64,000 nucleotides of DNA from Eutrigla gurnardus. Lineage: Eukaryota; Chordata; Actinopteri; Perciformes; Triglidae. Location of the stretch: the NCBI GenBank assembly GCA_963514095.1, contig OY741273.1, positions 14,316,718 to 14,380,717 of the forward strand, written 5' to 3'. Positions 41,001 through 52,600 of this stretch are shown in pieces. The stretch's first letter is position 1, and the number at the start of each line of letters is the position of its first letter. The translations under genes and the position numbers were made by a program. The notes beneath the pieces are model-generated. The model searched no databases. It saw only the letters and a program-made list of their open reading frames with translations, and was not told the DNA's origin.

Positions 41001-44000
41001 TGAAGTGGGGTGGTACAATAAGACTTTAGCAGTCTAAAGAGTATGTAAGAATGTTACAATTTATGGACAAAATGGCTAATTATTGAAGATAAAAGTTGCA
41101 ACTCTGGATATTGAACTGAAGTATTGGAATTCTAAATTGTGTTGAAGAAGAAATGTTGTGTTCACGACCCAATTGTCTCCTCTTTTTAGTGGTAAATGCA
41201 GCTCACACCTTCTACAACGGAACGACAACTCTCCCCATCTCCGAGGAGGACAGGACGCCACGGAAACGCATCAGCAAAACATTGAATATGACTACCAACC
41301 CGGAAGAGAAAAGGAAGATCATTGGAGATACATTTGTCAAAGTGAGTTCTGGATCTCAATCAATTCCTTTGTGAAAAGTGCAATCTGACTTTTTTTTGGT
41401 CATACATCACACTTTATTTGAAACAGCCAGCTCGTCTGCCCTACAGCCTCAATACCACGCATTACATATTCATGTATCACACTGTCAGATCGGCTGAAGT
41501 CGTTACTGCACACATGTTCACATCTGCCAATACGGCTGCTTTATTTTGTCTTTAATTTACTACTTGGCTGTCGTGTCTTGACTTTTTGAATTTCCGTTGC
41601 TTCCCAGGTGGCAAATGAAGTGATAGGAGAGATGAATCTGAAGCCAGAAGAGGTTTTCCTGGCCCAGGGCACCTTGCGGCCCGATCTCATTGAGAGTGCC
41701 TCTCATCTTGCCAGTGGCAAGGCAGATGTCATTAAAACGCACCACAACGACACAGAGCTCATCCGCAAACTCAGAGATGAGGTATTGCACCGCACAGACA
41801 CCAACTTCATCAGTTTCTGATGCGTCCTGATGCTTCAGAGTATAATTCCATCATGTTCAGTGAAGTGGATACATGGATCAACGGTGTCCTCAAGAGTTGT
41901 AATACATTCATACAATTTTAAATTGAATGCCAAATTACATTTACACATTAGAGTCGAGACGATTATTCGCAAAAATGGCAGAATTTGACAAATGGAAGCA
42001 CAGTTTCTGCTAAATACCATCGCTAAACAGCACAGCTAAAGTCATTTTATAATGCTTTGAAGAACTGCATGATACAAGACTGACATTAATGCATTAATTT
42101 CAATGCTGAACACCACAAGTCTGTGTGAAAAGAAAATAGGTTGTTGCGGTGTAACCTAAAGCAGCACTAACATGCAGTAACCCTGACTTATTGGAGAACA
42201 TTTTATGTTGTGTCCACACATTCAAGCATTATTGCTTGAACTCTAGGAGGATGGCAAATATCATTTTACTTTTTATTAGAAAATGTAGTTCTACATCAAC
42301 AACCCCTGAAGAGGGTTTCCTTCTTAAACAGTGGTAGAGTATCTCAAAGGAGCGCTGAAACTCCATTCATTCATTCTCCTTATTAGTGTTTTACTGCTCA
42401 TGCATTATTTTGTGTTTTTGTTTTTAAATATTTATTTTATTTATTAAAAAAAAAAAGCACAACTATGCAACTCCTAAGCATATCCCTCACTCCCATCCTG
42501 TTGTAATGCTGATCCACTCCTTTGTGATCCTCCAGGGAAAAGTAATCGAACCACTGAAAGATTTCCATAAAGATGAGGTCAGAGCGCTGGGGAGAGAGCT
42601 GGGCCTGCCAGAGGAGATCGTCTCCCGACACCCTTTCCCTGGCAAGTACATCATTGTGTGACCACTCTGACAAGCGTGGTTATTAATATAATGCTCTTTT
42701 GCCATCGTCTTCTTTCTAGATATGGCCATCTTTCCCTTGTGTATCCATTTACTCAAAGCTGGCTTAAAAGTGCATTTCCTCCCTGTTTTTTTTTTTTAGG
42801 TCCTGGTTTGTCCATCAGAGTCATTTGTGCAGAGGAGCCCTACGTCTGTAAGGACTTTGCTGAAACAAACAACATCCTCAAAATCATCACAGACTTCTCT
42901 GCAAGTGTCAAAAAGGTCAGAACAGTAAAGATGCTTTAGGAAATCTAGTGAGTTGTCGTCTGACGTTCTGGGTTTGGGGAAATGTCACCAAACAGGGTTC
43001 TTCCAGTGAAGGAATATCTTACAAATAGTGTGTGACACGTTGAGCATCACAAACTACTAATGAAATATTCAGTCATTAAAATGCTGTATGTGAGGACTTG
43101 TCTGATCTATTACTGTGAATTGACTTTCCATGCAGTTTTTGGCAACTAGGTTAATTTGTCCCAAAATACAGCACCCGAGAGGCCAAGTAATGAGCAGTGG
43201 CTGTTTTGTGTTTTTTTTTTTTTTAAGCCAAGAAAACAGTGGAAGCTATGCCTAAATACAAGTGAGAATACATTCGTGGCCCTGAATGGCTAATTATGGA
43301 GTTAATAATGTGCAACCTCTGCTGGTTCGTTGGTCACATTGCATCAAAGTCAAATAACTCTGCTGATTAAAAATGTTTAGTGTCTAGGTTGGGTTTGGTA
43401 CCCTTGTTTTTCACTTTGCTGCTAAAGGAAGGGCTTTTGCCGCTCACCCTTTCACAGACGTTGCATTACATACCGTCACAAATAGAGACGGGGCTATTTT
43501 GCTTGCAGTTTCCGTTTTACATGGTGCTTTACCACCGTCTCTCCCCCCCCCCCCCCAGCCCCATGCCTTGCTGCAGAGAGTCAAGTCATGCATCTCAGAT
43601 GAGGAGGAAGAGAAGCTCATGCAGATCACCAGCCTTCATTCACTCAATGCCTTCCTGCTGCCCATCAAAACTGTCGGCGTCCAGGTAATCTAGTCGGTTC
43701 CATCGAATCCAACCCAACGCTGTATTTTTGTGCGACTGTGTGCCCAGATACATCTTGTAAGATTTACAGTTTTAATCCACACATCTTGAATGTATTAATC
43801 TGCAGTCAAAATAGTTTCTATAATCTCTAATTTTGTAGGTTAATCCAAGCGTCACTAAGCAGCTGTTTTACATGTATGTAGGGTTCAAGAGCTGCTGCTG
43901 AATGTTCAGAGGCAGGGCAACAGTGGTTAACCACGAGACACACCCACCCACACAGTCTCTCTCTCTCGCCCTCGTCAAGAGAGGGATTTGTTACCACTAT

Positions 44001-45830
44001 TGAGACAAGTTTTTTGTTTTACTAAGGGTGTGCTCTGTAGCGATGCATGGCCAACCCATAATTTTCCAGTATCTTATGCGGCGTGTTGCCTGGAAAAGGA
44101 AGGATAGTCGTGACTACTTTCCTCACCCAAACAGTGCAGTCAGCCAGTGGCTGTGTGTGTGTGTGTGTGTGTCTGTGTGTCCTAGTACTTCCTGTTTGCA
44201 GCCAGAGCTTTAAATTTAACCATAAACCTCAAATTGTGGGGCAGACTGTGGACAAACACAGTTAGCGTCTCTTGCCTGGGGCCCATGTTGGAATTGAAAA
44301 CAGACGGATTTTGCGCACTCTATTTATAGAACCGTAAATGTTTATTTAAAAGGAAAATGTCTGGAAAAAGCCACATGCACCCACACTTATCTCAAATTTG
44401 TTGAAGATTTGTGTTCTCGTTTTATTTTTTTTGTTACAAATAAATGAAAACCAATAACTCTTCTGTCTCAGGGTGATTGCCGGTCCTACAGTTATGTGTG
44501 TGGTGTCACAAGTAAAGAGTCGCCACACTGGGAATCTCTCATGTTCCTGACCAGACTCATCCCTCGCATGTGCCATAGTATCAACAGGTAACACACACAG
44601 CTGTACTCTTCATCTCTCCTCAGTAATACTCCACATTAGACACTATATTCTATGGACCTCCATTAATTTATGTCTCCTTTTTCCAGAGTCGTGTATGTGT
44701 TTGGGTCCCACGTGAAAGAGCCGCCAACAGACATTACGCCAACCTTCCTGACCACAGGCGTGCTGAGCACACTCAGACAGGCTGACTTTGTAGCTCACTC
44801 CATCCTTAGAGAGTCTGGTAAGTGTGTATAGGACGTTTTTAATTTAGCCCTATGGATGGAAGCATTATACATTTATTGGGGAGGAGTTGTATTTCTTTTT
44901 TATTTATGAGCAATGTTAATTCTCACTGCAAATATGTGGTTTGCCTCTCTTTGCTTCTATAGTTTTCTTTTGTGATATGTACTTTTCCTGGTTAATTTAA
45001 GATGTGATTAACAGGTTGGATTTGAAAATAATTTTGTTCACATTTGATATATCAATGGTCCAAGTTATGGGCCACAATCCACCATACAGCTGGACATAAT
45101 TAATTAATCTTGAAAAACATTTTTCAGATTTTATTTTAAATAAAAATGTTTTCTCTCTCGTTCAGGTTATTCCAGTAAAATCAGCCAGATGCCGGTCATC
45201 TTGACCCCCCTGCACTTTGACCGTGACCCTCTGCAGAAGCAGCCATCGTGCCGGCGCTCTGTGGTGGTCCGCACCTTCATCACCAGCGACTTCATGACCG
45301 GCATCCCTGCCATGCCGGGCAACCATATCCCAGAGGAGGTATGTTGGGATTCAGGCTCTCAACTAGATTTGCCATAATTAATAAAATATACTTTTGCCGG
45401 TTACAAATTTCCATTTAAAACATAATGAACACGTGATAATGTAACTCAGTGGAACCTCCGCGTGTTTATTGTTGGCTCCTGCTGATTTCAACACAGATTT
45501 GTTGTTCACAGTGTAGCATTGTCAGTGATTGGCGACTAGAAAACATGGACGCTGATATTTTTATCGGCAGCAAAACGTTAATATGCATGCAGAACCGTGA
45601 GGATGGTTGCTTACAGATCGCTTACGCTGCGTTCTACCAACCTGAGTTCAGGGATTGAGCATTATTGGCCCAAGAATGCTTTTAAAAGTTTGAATGTTTT
45701 GAGTTATTTGTCTCGTCTGTTTGCTCAGGTGGTGCTGAAGATGGTAAACGAGATCAAGAAGATTCCAGGCATCTCCAGAGTCATGTATGATCTGACCTCC
45801 AAGCCACCTGGCACCACAGAGTGGGAATAA
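36536..45830 (+). CDS. gmps: GMP synthase (glutamine-hydrolysing)
   Basis: Exons: 36536-36562, 38006-38178, 38307-38421, 38822-38919, 39685-39788, 39907-40100, 40807-40972, 41190-41341, 41608-41781, 42536-42641, 42800-42915, 43559-43684, 44472-44587, 44687-44817, 45166-45338, 45729-45830. In frame, 690 aa (human 693). It converts XMP to GMP using glutamine and ATP in cytosolic purine synthesis. Seen: class I amidotransferase domain with nucleophile Cys101 (GICYGMQ) and His187/Glu189 (FHPEV); ATP-pyrophosphatase P-loop SGGVDST at 241-247; dimerisation domain ending PGTTEWE. Intron 10 has a GC donor (G|GCAAGT after 42641). The acceptors of exons 2 and 4 follow TG repeats, and exon 12 follows a 16-base C run. 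Confidence 0.96.
36563..38005. other. gmps intron 1
   Basis: The first 750 bp are CpG-rich with many GCTAAC/GCTAGC words (about 36900-37260), probably continuing the promoter island. An E-box CACGTG is near 37515. The end is a (TG)n run directly before the exon 2 acceptor. No other gene. Confidence 0.5.
37964..37999 (+). repeat. (TG)n run at the gmps exon 2 acceptor
   Basis: An 18-unit TG run takes the place of the polypyrimidine tract, followed only by TCCACAG and exon 2. Confidence 0.93.
38797..38817 (+). repeat. (TG)n run at the gmps exon 4 acceptor
   Basis: About 10 TG units immediately before TTGCAG and exon 4. Confidence 0.9.
40101..40806. other. gmps intron 6
   Basis: 700 bp without gene or clear repeat. 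Contains a short (TA)n/T run near 40208-40226. Confidence 0.5.
41782..42535. other. gmps intron 9
   Basis: AT-rich intron with no recognisable feature beyond short A and T runs. Confidence 0.5.
42916..44471. other. gmps introns 11 and 12 around exon 12
   Basis: The only coding piece is exon 12 (43559-43684). A 16-base C run precedes its acceptor at about 43543-43556. A (TG)n run lies at about 44153-44172. No other gene. Confidence 0.5.
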
Positions 45831-46200
45831 ACCGCAACATGACCGCACACACACACACACACACTGCACACACTGCACACACACGCTGCACACACACTGC
45901 ACACACACTCGGCAGATATCAGAGAGGGCTGGTGAACTCCTCTCCTCTTCTGTCCTTCCTCCCTCCCTCCTCCTCCTCCTCCTGTACCTCCCCCTCTCGT
46001 CAACATTCCCATGGAAGGCAGACCGTACTGTGACGGGCGCAGATGCAAAGGCGCTACCACTCTGCTCTCCCCACAACACTCCTCCCTGGTCTTAATATTT
46101 TTTGGCGATAGGGATTGATTTAATATTGGTTATTGAAAATATATCGTCTTTTTTTGATTCCATGTACATCAATGTATTTTCTCTCTAATGATTAAAAAGA
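45831..46200 (+). other. gmps 3' UTR (inferred)
   Basis: Starts with a CA-rich tract (45843-45908) directly after the stop codon, then a (TCC)n run near 45958-45981. An ATTAAA at 46191-46196 is the likely poly(A) signal. Confidence 0.45.
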
Positions 46201-46550
46201 GGTAAGTTGCTGCTTCCTTTCTGTAAGGTCAACCATGAAAGGGAAGCGGCGAGAAGCTGTGAAAGTTCAGAAAGTAGTGAGAGTTTGAGCAATCGTTTCT
46301 GCCTTTTTTTTGTCGGACGTTTTCTTTCTTTTTTTCCTTGTTGTAGGTCTAAATATGCTCAACCTAAGACTATCCTCTCTATTTGATCATCTTCACTTTC
46401 CGCCTGTATACTGTGCTATGATGGTTGCTTGTTTTTCAAATCCAACAGGCAACCTATGTGACCAATCAATAATTTTTAAGCTTTTTATTTTGCCAAAAGT
46501 AGAATCTGCTGTAGTGATATGTAACGTTGACGATCTTCTCCAAACTCCAG

Positions 46551-46665
46551 TTATTGACGAGAGGGCTTGTGTTGCTGCTGCACCGCGTGGTGGCCAGCGG
46601 ACAACCCGAAATCAGCTTCAGTATGATGACTCGTGTGCAGGAGGCCAATGTGATGGGCAACTTTC
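46551..46665 (+). other. Exon-like open segment of unknown origin
   Basis: This 115-bp stretch is preceded by CTCCAG and followed by GTACGT. It is open in one frame (38 codons, beginning LLTRGLVLLLHR and including TRVQEANVMGNF) and GC-rich at third positions compared with its AT-rich surroundings. That looks like a lone coding exon or the relic of one. I do not recognise the protein, and no partner exon was found nearby. Confidence 0.25.
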
Positions 46666-46699
46666 GTACGTGCCTGTTCTGTTATTTCTGTTTACTTCT

Positions 46700-49321
46700 T
46701 CGGTGTGACCTGGACTGTGTTTCCATAAAGGAGTATATAACACCGTTCCTCCTCATGCTGAAATATGTATGCTTTTTATGAAACACAGCAGGAGGATTAG
46801 CTAATAACAAAATTATAAATACATTAGAGTTTATAATAACCACATCGTGTAAATGGTTGTTGTCATTTCATCATTATTTGGCCTCCCCTTGTTGCTCAGG
46901 GGAACATTTTTGCACATTTTTTTCCCCTCACCCTTAATTAAAGCCTCGGTGCTTTATCGTTTTAAGTCGTGCTTCCAGTGAAAACTTAATTGTTTCTCTT
47001 TAGAGTCAAAGGTCAGGTTAAAGTCAACTGAAATGGAAAAAAACGATGTAACAAAATAATTCCCAAAATCAATTTCTTTGTATTTTTATATCGAAATCCA
47101 ATATATTTTCCCCCCTGGGAAAACACGATATGACATGCTTACATCGACTAGTACCAACCTATAATGTCATGGCATCCATCCATCAATGAAGACTTTGTGA
47201 CTTCATAGAACTCATGATCTTTTGAACAATCAAACTAAATTCCTCCCGCCTGCCGGTTCCATTTCACCTGGAAACCACATCACGGTTTGGGAGCCCGAGA
47301 CCCCTGAAATACGTTTTCAGCTCGACTTGAAGCGTTCTGTCTGTTACCATCTCAAACATGAGGTCACTGTGTCTCAAAAGGCATTGACTGCTAAATGAAT
47401 TCCCGTTCCAGCACATCCACAATCTAGTCCCATCACTTAGACCTCAGTGAATACAGAGCTCCGGTTTAACTGAGATTTAACGTGTCCCCTAATAGAGCCA
47501 TTTCACTCGGACGCGGTGGCTCTCACGCCTCCAGGATTTGTCTTTGTGCCTCCCATCCTCTGGTATCTCTTTGACCTTTTTAGCGGCAAAATAAAAAAAA
47601 TGATAATGCAAAATTCCTAACTCGTCTTAACTGCTATTAGTGTTTCTCCCTCAGACCGGCCTTTTCTATGTGTGCATTTTCTGTAACATGTCTTCATGGA
47701 AAATAACAGCTTGATAATATTGGACGCATACGTTTGTAGTAAGATTTAATTGCAATATCGATAAGATTAAGTTATGCAATTTAATGTCTGTTTATTTTGT
47801 TTTATAATTTGTATTCAACAACGGTCATTCTCCTTAGTAACGTGCCTCAAACCAAGCCACTGCATGCAGTTTCAACGATGATTACATTTGTACAATGGAC
47901 AACTCAGCTTTAATAAAGATCCCCATATTGAAACGTCTCACTTCTATAATGAGCAATGTAATTGTTGACCTTTTTTTGCATAACTTTATTTGTAATATTT
48001 TTTATCCAGATATTAGGTTATTTTGTTTTTTCCCTCACAATTAAGTATCATTGGAGTGTGGAAGGTAAATATTTAGCAGAGCAGAAATGTTGCAAAGTCA
48101 TTTTCTTAATACTATTCATAATGTTATGTAGATATGTTTTTACATTATTTGGTGGGGGGGTATTTTTGTTGTCTGTTTTGGTGAGGAGGCTGCTATGATC
48201 TCATACAGGTGAAAGTATAATCTGCATTAATGCTGCTTCAAATATTGATATTTTCGTCTTGTCTTTGTCACAAAAAGTGGTTTAAAATGATTCAACTTGC
48301 TTTCCGATGCAGCGTTTCATGTACCGCCTGTAAATTAAAGTTTTCTTTAGCACTGGAAGCGAGTGAACGTATAAGCCACTTGACTATTTATCTCGAAGTT
48401 CAAAATCTACAAAAAAAATCCATTAAAATGGAAAAAGTAGAATACACAAACCTATTCCAGTCATGTGCCTCTTTACGAATGTCGGCCTCAAAACAGGGCC
48501 TTTGAAATGATTACATTAGCATTTACTCCTAAATGACTGTGCGTAATTGATTTCTTGCAGAGCTAATCAGCATCAGTCAGGCGTCTCTCATGTGCCTGAG
48601 ACGGATCACAAGGGTCCAATCACACGCCCTGAAAGTCATCGTTTATCACCAGCAACTGTTCTGAACCTTTACTTAGACTCCTGCTCGTAAACAGCCATAT
48701 TGTTGAGACTGTAGCCGGGGCGGGCGGAGGGTCAGGTGTGCCTTCGTCCCCGCTGACTGCGAGACAAGAGCAGACAAGTTCAGTCACCCATCAACACACA
48801 TGCAGGCCCACCTGGGGGACAAGCCACCATCTTGGAACAGTAGCTGAGTTGTGTAGAAGACTACAAGTTTCCACACGCAGCTGCCAATTAACTCTTTGCC
48901 TGTGGCAGTTTATGTTCTGCAGACGGAAAAACTGATTTAAATTTACAGCAGAACAGAAAGAGAAATTAAATGAGATATTTCTTTAAGTTAATTTGTGTGT
49001 GTGTGTAAGTTTGGAAGTCCATGGTCTCGTTAGTGCTCTTGTAGGGAGAAAATTTGATGAAATGCCCTCGTGTTTATATTTAGATTTTTTATTTCAAACA
49101 TGTCAAAATTAATACAGAAAACAAAATATTCCCCAACTAGAAGGCATAGATATACACTTATGGACGGAGATGATGCTCTCGTCCAGCGACGTCCTCTTCC
49201 TTCTCCAGGTTTCCCCTGCAGCACATCTCCCCGGGGAGCAGACGGGGACACCTGTCACACTTTGCTGCTTCCTTTGCTGTCTGACACGGCGAGAGCGCTC
49301 CACCACTCCTTTCTGCATAGC
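46700..49321. other. Intergenic between gmps and the class C receptor
   Basis: AT-rich sequence. No gene or RNA was recognised. The last 200 bp may include the receptor's promoter and 5' UTR, but no TATA box or initiator could be assigned. Confidence 0.5.
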
Positions 49322-49639
49322 ATGGAAATCAGTTGCCTTTTGTTTGGATTGTGCTCCTTTCTTTTCCTTTGCTCGTCTGTCTCAGCAGAGTCCACATGCA
49401 AGCTGAAGGCCAAATTCAACCTGAGCGGCTACAAGGATGTGGAGAGGAAGACGGTCGTGATTGGCGGGATGTTCCCCGTTCACAAGCGCATTGCTTCCAG
49501 TGACGGCAACACTTCAAGGGTGCCGGTCTCCTCGGGGTGCGAGGGGTGAGTCGAGCTGCTTTATATGTCCTTTTCTTCATCAGTGTGACAGTGTTGGCTT
49601 TTAGCTTCTGTTAGAATGGTTTACACTCATCTTAGGGTG

Positions 49640-49695
<56 letters not shown>

Positions 49696-52600
49696 GTGAA
49701 ATTCTTTAATAATTTTTCAGCATATATGAGAGGTTATGTTTTATCTACACAGTGTGTTTCCGAGAGCCTCTAGATTTGACTAGAAATCCAAACGGAGCAG
49801 GGCAGCACCCCTGGGGCCAATTAGCCACAGTAGCACTTCTTATCCTGGAGACAGGCGTTTACAGTGTAATATGCAACAATAATCAGCAAGTCTGCAAACT
49901 GTCCTCTTGTGGGTAATTAAGGTAATGACATGAAAAGTCTGTGTATAGCTTCCAGTCATCAAGTATTGCTGTGAAATTCACAGACGCATCATGTTTCGTG
50001 TTTGCTACGATCTCTCTCCCACCGCCCCTCCAGGTTTAACTTCCGTACCTTCCGTTGGACCCAGACCATGCTGTTTGCCATCGACCAAATTAACAAGCGG
50101 CACGACCTGCTGCCCGACACCGACCTGGGCTACGTCATCTACGACTCCTGCTTCACCATCTCCAAGGCCGTGGAGGGAACCCTCACCTACCTGACGGGCC
50201 AAGACGAGGCCGTGCCCAACTACCGCTGCGGCACCGGGGCCCCTCTGGCAGCTCTGGTGGGCGCCGGGGGCTCCGACCTGTCCATCGCCACGGCGAGGAT
50301 ACTTGGTCTCTATCACTTCCCCCAGGTAGGCCTGGTGGTGAGGTAGATGCAGACAGCAATGGAGAGAGCAAGCTCATCACAGTCTCCTCCCTGTCATCTT
50401 CAGGTCAGCTATTCCTCCACTTGCTCCGCCCTGGAGAGTAAGTTCCAGTTCCCCACCTTCCTCAGGACCATTCCCAACGACAAGCACCAGTCCACAGCTA
50501 TTGCCCAGCTGGTGCTGCATTTCGGCTGGACCTGGGTGGGAACCATAGCTGCCGACGATGATTATGGCAAGTATGGCATCAAAGCCTTCAAGGAGCAGGT
50601 GGAGGAAGCCGGCGTCTGCATCTCCTTCTCTGAGACTCTGCCCAAGGTAACGATACTACGTTGATCGTCTTCTTTAGAGATGAAACACAAGTCATGAACG
50701 GATGTTTAAAAATGTTTGTTAAACTTCAGGTGAGTTCACCGGAGGACATCCAGCGTATTGTTCAAACTGTAGTTGAGGCCACGGCCAAGATCATCGTGGT
50801 CTTCTCCTCGGACGTGGACCTGAGTCCTCTTATTGGTGAGCTGCTCCGGCACAATGTCACCAACCGCACCTGGATCGCCAGCGAGGCCTGGGTCACCTCT
50901 GCTCTCATCAACCAGCCCGGGGTGAGTCCAGTGATGACGGGGAGAGGGGAAGCTCACTGATTGGTTGATGGAGCACAATCTGAGCTGAAGTTGGCGATGT
51001 GCGTGTTTGTACCCAGGTGGACTCGGTACTGGGTGGAACGCTGGGCTTCGGGGTCAAAAGGGCTGACATCCCGGGTCTTCAGCGCCATCTACTGCAACTG
51101 GACCCCTATGCTGACCCGCTCACTGAGGAGTTCTGGGAGACGGTGGGTTTAATCATAAGACTCATTGGTCAGAGAAGCATTAGGGACTGTCTTCATATGC
51201 ATCTCCACATACCAAATACAAAATCCACACATTTAGAGAAAACGTGTGACCTTATTGTTGTCTCGTAGTTGTTTAACTGCACGTTGGACTACGGCAAAGC
51301 GGTGAGTCGGGCGAAACAGAGGGCCAAGGAAGTGAACGGCACGGTGCCGAGGGCGGCGAGGGGGCTCCCCGACGGGCTGTGTACGGGCAGCGAGTCTCTG
51401 GCACAGCTCGGTAACACCTACTCCGATGTGTCCCAGCTACGGATCACGTACAGGTCAGCTCTGTGTCACTGCTTATAACGGCACTATTCTGTCTTACCTT
51501 CATGCTTCCACAGTGAGTTAGACATTATTACAGGAAATAAATAATGAAGATGCCACCCCACAGTGTGTACAAAGCCGTGTATGCCGTGGCCCACGCCCTG
51601 CACAACCTGGAGCACTGTGAAGATGGACGGGGGCCGTTTGTTGGGAACAGCTGTGCTGACATCACCAACTTTGAACCATGGCAGGTAAACCAGTGTGTGT
51701 GTGTGTGTGTTTATGTACAACCGCTGTTAAATGCCCATGTTTCACTCAGGCTTGAGTCTCTCTCTCTCCCTCAGCTCATGTACTACCTGAAGAACGTGCG
51801 CTTCAGAGTGCCGCACACGGACGAGGAGATCTACTTTGACGACGGGGATGTGGAAGGCATCTATGACATCATCAACTGGCAGTTCAACGGCAGCGGGGAG
51901 ATTTCCTACGTCACCGTGGGGCGCTACAACGGCTCGGCGGCTCCGGGGGACAGGATGACCATCGCCAACGACTCCATCGTGTGGAACAACGACATGTTGG
52001 AGGTCATATTGATCAAGACAGCCGTTAATTAGATTCTTCTAGATAATGATAATGATCACGTGCATGTGTGTCTTTATAAATCTGTGTGTGTGTGTGTGTG
52101 TGTGTTGCAGCCTCCTCGGTCAGTGTGCAGTGAGAACTGCCAGCCGGGCACCAGGAAGGGGATCCGACAGGGAGAGCCGGTCTGCTGCTTCGACTGTATC
52201 CCGTGTGCTGATGGAGAGATCAGCAACTCAACCAGTCAGTATACAGCTTTCAGACATGATGGCGTCTTCCTGGACAATCTGTTGCTTCTGCTGAAATATA
52301 CATCTTAGGAATGACTACATTTTGCTTTAATCAAACAAAAGACATAAGACATACGGCTCTACAAAAGCTATAAATGGCTATTTCCCTCTGAAAGCGTACT
52401 ATGTCAGGTGTATTTCTGTTCTAGAGGACACTCGTATCTAAGGGGCCTCTTGCTCTTCATTTCTGGTTGAGGGTCATTTTGGTTTCACGGTTGATTCAGA
52501 GATCCTCCCTCTCCGCCAGATGCTCGCGCCTGTATCCTGTGCAGTTACGAAGAATGGTCCAACGATGCTCATGACGCATGTGTACCAAAAATCATTGAGT

